Assembly (NCBI GenBank): GCA_031177845.1 | Contig: JAPSGG010000076.1 | Location: 1-6,873 of the forward strand | Direction of reading: 5' to 3' | Length of the DNA: 6,873 nt | From: Chromatiales bacterium | GTDB lineage: Bacteria; Pseudomonadota; Gammaproteobacteria; JACCYU01 | Shown here: piece after piece, positions 1-5,948 of the stretch | Layout of the letters: each line of letters begins with the position of its first letter | Numbering within the stretch: the first letter of the stretch is position 1 | Notes under the pieces: generated by a model | Told to the model about the DNA's origin: nothing | What the model saw: only the letters and a program-made list of their open reading frames with translations | Database searches by the model: none | Program-made: the position numbers and the translations under genes

Positions 1-32
1 CGTTCCGCGGGAACACGCAGCACCGCGGAACG
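1..32. repeat. Perfect 10-bp inverted repeat inside the MFS gene
   Basis: CGTTCCGCGG (1-10) is exactly reverse-complementary to CCGCGGAACG (23-32), with a 12-base loop. The left arm also pairs locally, GTTCC (2-6) with GGAAC (10-14), so two alternative hairpins are possible. The repeat is read through in frame as a polar loop before the first visible transmembrane helix. It may extend left of the window. Its function is unknown; it could be chance in GC-rich coding DNA. Confidence 0.6.
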
Positions 33-405
33 TATCTGGCTTGCCCTTCCAGTCGTAATGATCTGCGCCTTCCTATTGATGCCCTACGCGAACACGCCGG
101 CGCTGGGCATCGGTCTCTTCGCGCTGGCGGGGCTAGCCTGTTCAGCGTTTTTCCCGCTGACCATCGGACTGATCTCCAGGCGCTTCGAAATGCATGTCGC
201 GTGGGTCTCGTCAATGATGATCGCCGCTTTGATGGTGGGCGTGGGCGTTGGCTCATTCTTGATCGGCCTGCTGCGCAGCCAACTCGCGCTGGAGCAGCTC
301 TATCGATTTTCGTCGATCTATCCGCTGTTGGTGTTGATTCTGGCAATGGCGCTGCGCCAGTCGCGCAAGCCACGCGTCTCCGATAAAGTTACTCAAACGA
401 CATGA
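1..405 (+). CDS. Major facilitator superfamily (MFS) transporter, C-terminal part (5' end outside window)
   Basis: The frame is open from the first base, so this is the last 134 residues of a longer membrane protein. A typical MFS carrier has about 400 residues and 12 helices; the piece fits the last four. Hydrophobic segments lie at visible residues about 11-29, 34-58, 66-91 and 104-118, followed by a short basic, polar tail ending in TQTT. Small-residue packing (GLFALAGLACSAFFP and ALMVGVGVGSFLIGL) is typical of MFS helices 10 and 11. The segment with AFFP followed by a cytoplasmic RRFE loop recalls the FucP/sugar-permease branch, but the substrate cannot be deduced. It acts in the inner membrane as a secondary carrier. 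A sugar substrate would suit the nearby glucokinase, but this is inference. The gene is unlikely to be co-transcribed with glk, because more than 1.5 kb and another promoter lie between them. Confidence 0.82.
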   Translation, partial: RSAGTRSTAERIWLALPVVMICAFLLMPYANTPALGIGLFALAGLACSAFFPLTIGLISRRFEMHVAWVSSMMIAALMVGVGVGSFLIGLLRSQLALEQLYRFSSIYPLLVLILAMALRQSRKPRVSDKVTQTT

Positions 406-488
406 AGGTCAAGCTCAGTGGCGCGTGGCGTATCCACTGCGGCACCTCATCGATTGTCTTGCTTTCGTTAATCCTCATTCACGCCTAG
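402..488 (+). CDS. Possible 28-codon ORF overlapping the transporter stop
   Basis: The ATG at 402-404 overlaps the transporter stop TGA (403-405) in the ATGA arrangement typical of translational coupling. The predicted peptide has a basic start (MKVKLSGAWR), one cysteine and a hydrophobic tail (IVLLSLILIHA), and ends at TAG 486-488. There is no separate Shine-Dalgarno sequence, which coupling would not require. I recognise no family. It could be a tiny membrane peptide, the stub of a lost downstream gene, or chance. The overlap is the only positive evidence. Confidence 0.2.
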   Translation: MKVKLSGAWRIHCGTSSIVLLSLILIHA

Positions 489-636
489 CAGGTGGCAATC
501 AAAGGCGAGAACATGTCCCAGTGCGATCTGCGCAGCTAGAACTGCTGCGCGAGGCATGATAACAAGCCGTTGATCATTTCGGGTCGCGCCCTGTAACGCA
601 GGAATTTGAATTCAAAGGTGCCGCTTCGGGCTAGGC
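406..636. other. Gap downstream of the transporter, with two weak hairpins
   Basis: Apart from the possible 28-codon ORF, no convincing gene is seen on either strand. CAGTGG (416-421) pairs with CCACTG (434-439), ten bases after the transporter stop. GCGCAGC (530-536) pairs perfectly with GCTGCGC (544-550) across a 7-base loop. Neither is followed by a T-run, so neither is a convincing intrinsic terminator, although either could stabilise the 3' end of the transporter mRNA. Confidence 0.45.
605..616. promoter_or_regulatory. 12-bp palindrome TTTGAATTCAAA upstream of promoter
   Basis: A perfect AT-rich palindrome stands out in GC-rich surroundings, 20 bases before the predicted -35 box of the secreted-protein gene. 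Size and position fit a binding site for a dimeric regulator. No specific regulator can be named, and chance is possible. Confidence 0.35.
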
Positions 637-666
637 TTGACGCGCGGCCAGTCCTCGCCTTAGAGT
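637..666 (+). promoter_or_regulatory. Putative sigma-70 promoter of the secreted cysteine protein gene
   Basis: TTGACG at 637-642 matches the -35 consensus at five of six positions. TAGAGT at 661-666 matches the -10 consensus at four of six, with an 18-base spacer. Transcription would begin near 673, giving a leader of about 43 bases before the ATG at 716. The position, directly ahead of a gene with a strong ribosome site, supports it. Confidence 0.5.
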
Positions 667-703
667 GGATGCGCCGCAAAGTGGAAGAACCAAAGCGTGC
701 TAA

Positions 704-710
704 AAGGAGG
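704..710 (+). promoter_or_regulatory. Strong ribosome binding site AAGGAGG
   Basis: AAGGAGG ends five bases before the ATG at 716. It is the best Shine-Dalgarno match on the plus strand here and fixes the start of the secreted protein, ruling out the later in-frame ATG at residue 13. Confidence 0.8.
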
Positions 711-715
711 ATTTT

Positions 716-1423
716 ATGCGCGTTATAATTCAAGGACACTTATGGAATATCATGCTGTTACTTGCGCTCGCTGCTTTTCAAGTCGCGGGCGCAGACACCC
801 TCAAAGAAAGCTCCAGCTATTTCCGCCTATCTCCGGATCGTCGGCTTTGTCCTTCCCCTATGTGCGGGGGCGTTTTCGTCAGCGGCGTGAATCAGGAGCG
901 CACGCGTTGCGCCGATGGCTCGTTACAGGAAGCGTGCTACGTAGCCAAAGTCGACTATCGTCGCCTCGGTCTCGATGACAAGAAGCTCGCTAAATTTCAA
1001 CAAGCCGCTGTCGCTGGGCTCGCCCTCGTGCGCGGGCGTCTTAAGCCGGGTCGGGCCGTCAATGGGCAGCGGTTCGGTCGCCTCGTGGTCAACGAGGGTT
1101 GGCTCGCAGCAACTGATGTAGCACCGACGGGCATCTTTTTCCGTTTGCGCGACAACGGTATTAGGTGCATTACGACGCCGTGCTTCTCCGTTCACGAGGC
1201 AAAACTCAACTCGATCAACCATCGGGAGATTTCAGGCGTCGATTTCACGCAGGCTCGCGCCACCGATGAACAGCTTCAGGCCGCCGGGGAAGCCATCACC
1301 ACGACATCGTTGCTTGCCGCGGGACGCAACCGCAACGTCAATGATGCGGGTCCGGCTGGTGATGGAGTGGAGCTCGTGGCCAGCCAGTTCTACCTTCGCG
1401 TAGACTCCGGTAATCGCCCGTAA
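716..1423 (+). CDS. Secreted cysteine-containing protein resembling DUF6748
   Basis: A 235-residue protein of unknown function. Residues 1-26 form a signal peptide with a hydrophobic core (IMLLLALAAF) and a VAGA cleavage site before D27, so the mature protein is probably periplasmic or secreted; there is no lipobox cysteine. It has six cysteines: C45 and C50 in CPSPMCGG, C65, C74, and C151 and C156 in CITTPC, enough for three disulfides in an oxidising compartment. Conserved-looking stretches are CPSPMCGG, RCADGS, CYVAKVDY, EGWLAAT, FFRLRDNGIRCITTPC and a terminal ASQFYLRV. From memory these resemble the DUF6748 family, but I could not run a profile search. The FRL-x6-C-x4-C-x8-N pattern occurs twice (residues 36-59 and 142-165), indicating internal duplication. 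The start is set by AAGGAGG at 704-710. It has its own promoter and appears monocistronic; its stop lies 5 bases from the end of a convergent minus-strand ORF. Confidence 0.8.
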   Translation: MRVIIQGHLWNIMLLLALAAFQVAGADTLKESSSYFRLSPDRRLCPSPMCGGVFVSGVNQERTRCADGSLQEACYVAKVDYRRLGLDDKKLAKFQQAAVAGLALVRGRLKPGRAVNGQRFGRLVVNEGWLAATDVAPTGIFFRLRDNGIRCITTPCFSVHEAKLNSINHREISGVDFTQARATDEQLQAAGEAITTTSLLAAGRNRNVNDAGPAGDGVELVASQFYLRVDSGNRP

Positions 1424-1428
1424 CTCCT

Positions 1429-1569
1429 CTACATCGCCGAGCAATTCGGCCTAATTGGCCAATCATCCTCTGCAGAAACTCCGCCGAGGAGATTGGGTTT
1501 CCGCCCGGACCCGAGCGAGCCCAACTCACGTGCTCTTTCGAGCAGCTCCTCATCGATTGACAGCTTCAT
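1429..1569 (-). CDS. Small antitoxin-like ORF (ribbon-helix-helix type N-terminus), possibly a remnant
   Basis: Read on the minus strand, an ATG at 1569-1567 is preceded by GGGAGGA (1580-1574) at ideal spacing and opens a 46-residue ORF ending at TAG 1431-1429. It begins MKLSIDEELLERARELG, the strand-then-amphipathic-helix pattern typical of VapB/RHH antitoxins that bind DNA as dimers. The rest (from about residue 18) is rich in G, S and P and does not look like the second RHH helix, so the protein may be truncated. A frameshift near residue 18 would enter a more helical frame (SSAEFLQRMIGQLGRIARR), suggesting a decayed gene. No toxin gene is adjacent: downstream lies the convergent secreted-protein gene. 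An inverted repeat upstream could be an autoregulatory operator. An unrelated small protein or chance ORF remains possible. Confidence 0.4.
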   Translation of the reverse strand: MKLSIDEELLERARELGSLGSGRKPNLLGGVSAEDDWPIRPNCSAM

Positions 1570-1588
1570 TGCATCCTCCCGGGACTAA

Positions 1589-1607
1589 GGCATCTGGCAC
1601 AGATGCC
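1589..1607. promoter_or_regulatory. Perfect 8-bp inverted repeat, operator-like, upstream of the antitoxin-like ORF
   Basis: GGCATCTG (1589-1596) and CAGATGCC (1600-1607) are exact reverse complements around a GCA spacer. On the minus strand the repeat lies between a possible -10 box (TATAAA, 1625-1620) and the Shine-Dalgarno at 1580-1574, where antitoxins often bind to repress their own operon. No clear -35 box accompanies the -10. As RNA it would form a tight hairpin just ahead of the ribosome site. Confidence 0.5.
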
Positions 1608-1625
1608 ACCAAGTCGGCATTTATA

Positions 1626-1990
1626 CTCTAGCCGTTGACTCGTCGCGCCGTACAACTCCAATTCGACACCCAAGAGGCGTCTTTCCCGGGTTCAACAAGG
1701 TGTGTAACCAATGAAGCTCTGATGCTTGTAGTTGGTAGCATTCAGGTAGTCAACGGAATATGCACCCCAATGATCCCAGAGGGACGGCTGCAAAGAGCTA
1801 CCTGCAGCTCCGGCGCTAGTTAATAGGCAAGCCAAGTAATGCATTACAGCTTGCGCACGCTGGCGGCAGGTTGTGGCCCTAGGCATGGGAGTGGGCCGCT
1901 CCCAGGTCGGTGGCGGCCGAAACATCTTCATCCTACACTTGAGCATCCGCATTCCTGAACGTGGCTAATGGGTTAACCGAGCATACGTCA
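1626..1990. other. Gap upstream of glucokinase, no convincing gene
   Basis: Short open frames exist on both strands but their products have no recognisable family and no ribosome sites. Small structures seen are the palindrome GTAATGCATTAC (1836-1847), the hairpin TGGGAG/CTCCCA (1886-1891 with 1899-1904) and the palindrome GGTTAACC (1971-1978). A TACACT at 1934-1939 could be a -10 for glk but lacks a -35 partner. The glk promoter presumably lies here but is not resolved. Confidence 0.4.
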
Positions 1991-2998
1991 ATGAACATAC
2001 TCGCCGGTGACGTAGGCGGCACCAAGGTGCTCTTACAGCTTTGCGATGGCGGCGACCCCATACGCGTCATCGCGACCCAAAGCTACGGGAGTCAGACGTA
2101 TGACGGTTTGGAGGCCATCGTCAGCAAGTTTCTTGCAGAGAACGCGCCCGATGATGTGCCACCTTCGGCGGCATGTTTCGCCGTGGCAGGACCGGTACGC
2201 GACCAAAAGGCCAAAATCACCAATCTCCCGTGGACGCTCGATGCCCAGCAAATCGCGGTGCGGCTCGGCATTAACCGCGTGCACCTGATCAACGACATGC
2301 AGGGCGTGGGCTATGGCATTGACGGCCTGAAAGCGGACGAGCTTGAGGTGTTACAGGCGGGTGAGCCCGAGGGCTGCGGCACGCGCGCGATTCTGGCTGC
2401 GGGCACTGGTTTGGGCCAGGGTGCGATGGTGTGGCAGCGCGACCACTACGAGATGCTCGCCACCGAAGGTGGGCATGCAGACTTCGCGCCGCGCGATGAA
2501 GTGGAAATCGACCTCCTACAGTATCTGCTCGCGAGACTTGGGCAGGTCAGTTGCGAGACGCTCCTCTGCGGACGCGGTTTGACACGCATATACGAATTCC
2601 TGCGCGAGACCGGACGTGCCGCGGAGCCGGCGTGGCTTGCAGATGCCTTGCATCAGGCCGATGATCCGGCCGCGGTCATCTCTACGACCGCAATGGCGGC
2701 CGATGTGCCGCCCATAGCTAGGCTGACGCTCGAGCTTTTCGTGCGCATCTACGGCGCGCAGGCGGGAAATCTTGCGCTCGCTTTTCTCGCCACCGGCGGT
2801 ATCTATCTGGCCGGCGGCATCGTGCTCAAGATCGCTGCGGCGATGCGTTCTGGAATCTTCATCGAGTCCTTCCGACGAAACGCGGCTATGTCATCGCTGC
2901 TGGAACGCGTGCCGGTGTCTATCGTGAAGACACCTGAGATCGGTCTGCAGGGGGCGCGGCACATGGCCTTGCGGCTAACGGAGTCGGCCGATGCATGA
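1991..2998 (+). CDS. glk: Glucokinase (E. coli Glk type)
   Basis: Cytoplasmic ATP-dependent kinase converting glucose to glucose-6-phosphate for glycolysis or the Entner-Doudoroff/pentose phosphate routes. From the ATG at 1991 it has 335 residues, against 321 for E. coli Glk. Visible motifs are the N-terminal phosphate-binding GDVGGTK (6-12), FAVAGPV (63-69), TNLPW (77-81), LINDMQG (99-105), AAGTGLGQ (136-143), EGGHADFAP (159-167) and GGIYLAGGI (269-277). The glucose-contacting residues known from E. coli (N99, D100, E157, H160, E187) all occur with a constant offset of two: N101, D102 (catalytic base), E159, H162 and E189, so the enzyme should be active. A GTG at 1961 in the same frame would add ten residues, but homology begins at MNILAGDVGG, so the ATG is preferred. 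Neither start has a good Shine-Dalgarno. The next gene begins 19 bases after the stop, implying an operon. Confidence 0.94.
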   Translation: MNILAGDVGGTKVLLQLCDGGDPIRVIATQSYGSQTYDGLEAIVSKFLAENAPDDVPPSAACFAVAGPVRDQKAKITNLPWTLDAQQIAVRLGINRVHLINDMQGVGYGIDGLKADELEVLQAGEPEGCGTRAILAAGTGLGQGAMVWQRDHYEMLATEGGHADFAPRDEVEIDLLQYLLARLGQVSCETLLCGRGLTRIYEFLRETGRAAEPAWLADALHQADDPAAVISTTAMAADVPPIARLTLELFVRIYGAQAGNLALAFLATGGIYLAGGIVLKIAAAMRSGIFIESFRRNAAMSSLLERVPVSIVKTPEIGLQGARHMALRLTESADA

Positions 2999-3017
2999 TG
3001 CTGGCTGAAACTCGCGG

Positions 3018-4157
3018 GTGAGCCGCAAGCGGACGGTGGTTCTGGTTGGGGCAGGGCACGCCCACCTGTACGTTGCGGCGAACGCGCGCGAATTGTGCGA
3101 GCGCGGCGCGCGCGTGGTGCTCGTCGACCCCGATGAATTCTGGTACTCGGGGCTGGCCACCGGGATGCTCGGTGGCATGTACACGTCCGAGGACGATCGG
3201 ATCGACCCTAGAGCGCTGATCACGGCTAATGGCGGCGAGTTCCTGCGTGACCGGGTGGAGTCCATCAATTCCGGAAGACGTTCAATGCACCTGACCTCCG
3301 GGCGAGAGATGGCGTATGACTATCTGTCGCTGAATGTTGGCAGCCGGGTAAACAACGATCTCATCCCCGGCATGGCGGGTGATTCAGACGTCTGGCCCAT
3401 TAAACCGATCAGCAATCTTTGGCGATTACGCCAGACACTTGAGGTACGGTACGCCGGCGGCGAGTCACCGCATCTGGCGGTTGTTGGCGGCGGCCCAACC
3501 GGTTCGGAGATCGCGGCCAATCTGCACGCCTTGGCTCGGCGTTGCGGTGCGCAGCCGCGCATCACGCTGTTGAATTCGGGCGAGCGGCTGGTCGGGCAGG
3601 CACCCGCCGGGGCCTCCCGGACGCTATTCCGCAAGCTTACGAAGCGAGGTATCAAGATTGAAACGCACACCCGCGTTACGCGGCGCGAGCCTGGCACATT
3701 GGTCGCCAATGATGGCCGCCGCATCGAGGCGGATCTGGTGGTGCTGGCCATCGGCTTAGAGGCAAATCCGCTCGTGCACAAACTAGGGTTGCCAACCGAT
3801 CCTTGCGATGGCCTGCGGATCAATACGTACTTGCACTCAATCGCGGACGCGCGGGTTTTCGCCGCCGGTGATTGCGCGCACATGGAGGGTTTTCACCTGC
3901 CCAAGCTCGGTGTATTCGGGGTAAAACAGGCCCGATTTATCCACGGCAATATCCTGGCAAGCCTGACGGGCGAAGCGCTGAAGAATTACGAGCCGCAGAC
4001 ACGCTATTTGGCAATCCTCAATCTCGGCGATGGTACCGCGCTGTCCACCTGGGGGCCTTTGTGGTGGAACGGCCACACGAGCATGTGGCTCAAGGATTGG
4101 ATCGATCAACGCTTTCTAGATGGCTATCGGCGCGCGAGCGCCGCGAATATCCACTGA
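3018..4157 (+). CDS. FAD-dependent pyridine nucleotide oxidoreductase, NDH-2-like (family of the SelD-fused N-terminal domain)
   Basis: A 379-residue two-dinucleotide-domain flavoprotein. The FAD-binding GAGHAH (11-16) follows a short beta strand, the NAD(P)-binding GGGPTGSE lies at 157-164, and the second FAD motif AAGDCA at 282-287. The redox-active CxxxxC of disulfide reductases is absent (cysteines are C27, C176, C263 and C286), so it resembles type II NADH dehydrogenases (COG1252). FWYSGLATGMLGG (41-53) and the C-terminal pattern YLAILNLGDGTALSTWGPL followed by WLKDWIDQRF match, from memory, the TIGR03169 group found alone or fused to selenophosphate synthetase SelD; no SelD domain is present here. 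The tryptophan-rich tail (about 346-372) could be an amphipathic membrane contact. Likely role: oxidising NAD(P)H with a quinone or other acceptor; substrate unproven. The start is GTG with a weak ribosome site; an ATG at 2998 is out of frame and soon stops. It follows glk by 19 bases, suggesting co-transcription and perhaps coupling. Confidence 0.82.
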   Translation: MSRKRTVVLVGAGHAHLYVAANARELCERGARVVLVDPDEFWYSGLATGMLGGMYTSEDDRIDPRALITANGGEFLRDRVESINSGRRSMHLTSGREMAYDYLSLNVGSRVNNDLIPGMAGDSDVWPIKPISNLWRLRQTLEVRYAGGESPHLAVVGGGPTGSEIAANLHALARRCGAQPRITLLNSGERLVGQAPAGASRTLFRKLTKRGIKIETHTRVTRREPGTLVANDGRRIEADLVVLAIGLEANPLVHKLGLPTDPCDGLRINTYLHSIADARVFAAGDCAHMEGFHLPKLGVFGVKQARFIHGNILASLTGEALKNYEPQTRYLAILNLGDGTALSTWGPLWWNGHTSMWLKDWIDQRFLDGYRRASAANIH

Positions 4158-4186
4158 ATCTTTCTCCCGCTAAGGCCAGGGGTTCC

Positions 4187-4232
4187 ATGTGTCAGCCGAG
4201 GGCGACCCCAAGTCCCCTCCTCGGCTGCACAT
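4187..4232 (+). terminator. Long hairpin after the oxidoreductase gene
   Basis: ATGTG (4187-4191) plus CAGCCGAGG (4193-4201) pairs with CCTCGGCTGCACAT (4219-4232). This makes 14 base pairs interrupted only by bulged T4192, with a 17-base loop. It begins 29 bases after the oxidoreductase stop. No T-run follows, so it is not a classical intrinsic terminator; it may mark the mRNA 3' end or block exonucleases. Confidence 0.5.
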
Positions 4233-4241
4233 CATGCAGCC
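4223..4241 (+). repeat. Alternative hairpin overlapping the long stem
   Basis: GGCTGCA (4223-4229) pairs perfectly with TGCAGCC (4235-4241) across a CATCA loop. It uses bases of the right arm of the long hairpin at 4187-4232, so the two cannot both form fully. Such switching is seen in attenuators, but here no gene follows on the plus strand. Confidence 0.5.
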
Positions 4242-4454
4242 TCACCGCCCCCTTTGTTAAAGGGACCTAACCGACACGCAGCGGTGGGCGGGGGAGTCTT
4301 CCGAGACTAGACCCTCAAAACCTGGCTTACGGTCGCGGCCCTCAGATTTCGCCTATTTACTCTTTGTCTAGTGCCTGCCCCGGGCCAGATCCGAGGATTA
4401 GGGGTATCCAGCTCCTAGAGGGAACACTGCAACGACTCCGCGGCCACCTGTCGT
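4242..4454. other. Intergenic region between convergent genes, further small hairpins, no gene
   Basis: CCCTTT (4250-4255) pairs with AAAGGG (4259-4264) across GTT. AGTCT (4295-4299) pairs with AGACT (4304-4308) across a TCCG tetraloop. AACGAC (4431-4436) pairs with GTCGTT (4450-4455), just beyond the nhaD stop on the minus strand and perhaps part of its 3' end. No open frame of note, no RNA gene and no clear U-tract terminator were seen. Confidence 0.4.
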
Positions 4455-5948
4455 TCAGTACAGGCCGCCGTTGATCCACAAATGCGTGACAATGCTGGCG
4501 GCGTAGCCCAAGGCGATCGCGGGCGTCCAGCGCAGATGCCTAAAGAACGTGTAATGTCCGCGCGCCTGCCCCATCAAGGCGACCCCTGCCGCCGAACCGA
4601 TGCTGAGCATGCTGCCACCCACGCCCGCGGTCAGCGTCACCAATAGCCACTGCCCCTCCGACATGTTGGGCTCCATCTGGATGACGGCGGCCATGATCGG
4701 GATGTTGTCGACCATGGCGGAAGCGATACCTACCATGACATTTGCGAAGGTCGCCCCCATCTCCACGTAGAGAAGTTGGGAGGCTATCGCCAGATAGCCG
4801 ATGAAGCCTAACCCGCCTACGCACAGGATCACGCCGTAAAAGAACAGCAGCGTGTCCCACTCCGCGCGCGCCACGAAACGGAAGACATCGAAGGCCACCA
4901 CGTCGCCGGTCTCTCCCTCGGGCCCGTTTCGCGTTGTCGAGCCGGTCTTCGTGAGGTAATAGCCGAAGAACTGGAGATAAGCCAGACCCGTCAACATACC
5001 TAAGGCCGCGGGCAAATGCGCAAAATGCTGGAAGCTGACCGAGGTGCACAACGTGGCCACGAACAGCAGCATGATGCGCTTTCCGCCGCGGAGGATGGGC
5101 TCCGCGCCCGCGCTGGGTTCCTCAGGCCCGCCCGCGGGTACCGAGAGGTACATCGCCGCCGCCGGAACAATCCAATTAACGACCGAAGCCGGGAATAGTT
5201 CGAAGAACTGGAAAAACTCCAGAGCCCCGGCCTGCCATACCATCAATGAGGTGATGTCGCCGAAGGCGCACCAAGCACCGCCTGCATTGGCGGCAACCAC
5301 GATGTTAATGCAGGAAAGCGCGATGAAGCGACTGTTGCCAGCACCCAACGCCAGTGCGATGGCGCACATCACCAGCGCAGTGGTGAGATTGTCGATAACC
5401 GCGGACAGAAAAAACGAGATGACCCCGGTAACCCAGAACAGACTCCGATAGTTGAAGCCCGCGCGCACCAGCCACGATCGCAGCGCCCCGAATACGTTGC
5501 GCTCGGTCATGGCATTGACGTAGGTCATCGCCGCAAGCAGGAACAGAAAGAGCTCAACGTATTCCACGAGCACGTGCCTGACGGTGGTGACAACGGTGTC
5601 GGGATTATCGGCCTCCTGCGCGTAGACCAAGCCAATGAGTAGCCAGATGATGCCGGCGGCCAGCACGACCGGCTTGGATTTCCGTAGCTGCGTGAATTCC
5701 TCGGACACGACGAGTCCGTAGGCCAGGATGAACAGCGCGAGACTTGCATAACCCACCCAGTGCGCGGTGAGATCGAGGCGTACCTGGTCGGCATCCGTCG
5801 CGCCTTGGGCAGATACGAGTGGTAGGAGCGCCAAGCCACAGGCGCACGCCATGCGTAGCCACAAGGGCATACGACTGGGTCGCGCGGTGCAACGGCACAC
5901 TGGCGCGAGATTCAAAGCCGTTGCAGCACGAATTTTGGTTATATTCAT
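4455..5948 (-). CDS. nhaD: Na+/H+ antiporter NhaD
   Basis: Inner-membrane antiporter of the ion transporter (IT) superfamily that exports Na+ (or Li+) in exchange for H+, giving salt and alkali tolerance. It has 497 residues, slightly above the roughly 470-480 usual for the family, with about a dozen hydrophobic segments. Landmarks are LTAHWVGY (60-67) ahead of the first core helix, SAVIDNLTTAL (182-192), the family signature region ANAGGAWCAFGDITSLMVW (220-238), EWDTLLFFYG (363-372), MVDNIPIMAAVI (412-423) and GVGGSMLSIGSAAGVALMG (442-460). The paired DN motifs (D186/N187 and D414/N415) in the two halves mark the inverted repeat fold and likely ion site. Residues 27-49 look like a cleavable signal (MPLWLRMACACGLALLPLVSAQG), so M27 (ATG at 5870) is a plausible alternative start; neither start has a strong Shine-Dalgarno. 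It is divergent from djlA and convergent with the oxidoreductase gene. Confidence 0.92.
   Translation of the reverse strand: MNITKIRAATALNLAPVCRCTARPSRMPLWLRMACACGLALLPLVSAQGATDADQVRLDLTAHWVGYASLALFILAYGLVVSEEFTQLRKSKPVVLAAGIIWLLIGLVYAQEADNPDTVVTTVRHVLVEYVELFLFLLAAMTYVNAMTERNVFGALRSWLVRAGFNYRSLFWVTGVISFFLSAVIDNLTTALVMCAIALALGAGNSRFIALSCINIVVAANAGGAWCAFGDITSLMVWQAGALEFFQFFELFPASVVNWIVPAAAMYLSVPAGGPEEPSAGAEPILRGGKRIMLLFVATLCTSVSFQHFAHLPAALGMLTGLAYLQFFGYYLTKTGSTTRNGPEGETGDVVAFDVFRFVARAEWDTLLFFYGVILCVGGLGFIGYLAIASQLLYVEMGATFANVMVGIASAMVDNIPIMAAVIQMEPNMSEGQWLLVTLTAGVGGSMLSIGSAAGVALMGQARGHYTFFRHLRWTPAIALGYAASIVTHLWINGGLY

Noticed and set aside
1688..1712. Possible tRNA T-arm (GGTTCAACA)
   Set aside because: No matching T-stem, acceptor stem or anticodon arm could be found around it.
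1635..1823. 62-codon plus-strand frame with a TTG start upstream of glk
   Set aside because: TTG start without a Shine-Dalgarno, no family resemblance, and a 135-base-plus gap before glk arguing against an operon role.
1692..1952. 86-codon minus-strand frame upstream of glk
   Set aside because: No ribosome site, no recognisable family, and a composition (scattered M, C, P, W, Y) typical of non-coding DNA.
1961..1990. GTG at 1961 as the glk start, adding ten residues
   Set aside because: The extra residues (MANGLTEHTS) precede the conserved N-terminal strand of glucokinases, contain the palindrome GGTTAACC, and the GTG has no ribosome site; the ATG at 1991 gives the family-typical start.
3320..3883. 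Long open frame (187 codons) on the minus strand
   Set aside because: It lies wholly within the oxidoreductase gene, whose plus-strand product has clear FAD and NAD motifs. The minus-strand product is rich in S, R and P with no recognisable domain, as expected of an antisense shadow in GC-rich DNA.
3872..4270. Plus-strand frame running from the end of the oxidoreductase gene into the intergenic region
   Set aside because: Most overlaps the real gene in another frame. The part past 4157 runs through the hairpin region and shows no domain or ribosome site.
4540..5049. 169-codon minus-strand frame inside nhaD
   Set aside because: A frame-shifted shadow of nhaD: its product is arginine- and glycine-rich without domain features, while the nhaD frame is unbroken and fully motif-bearing.
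5044..5451. 135-codon plus-strand frame opposite nhaD
   Set aside because: Antisense to a well-supported gene, with no ribosome site and no recognisable family.
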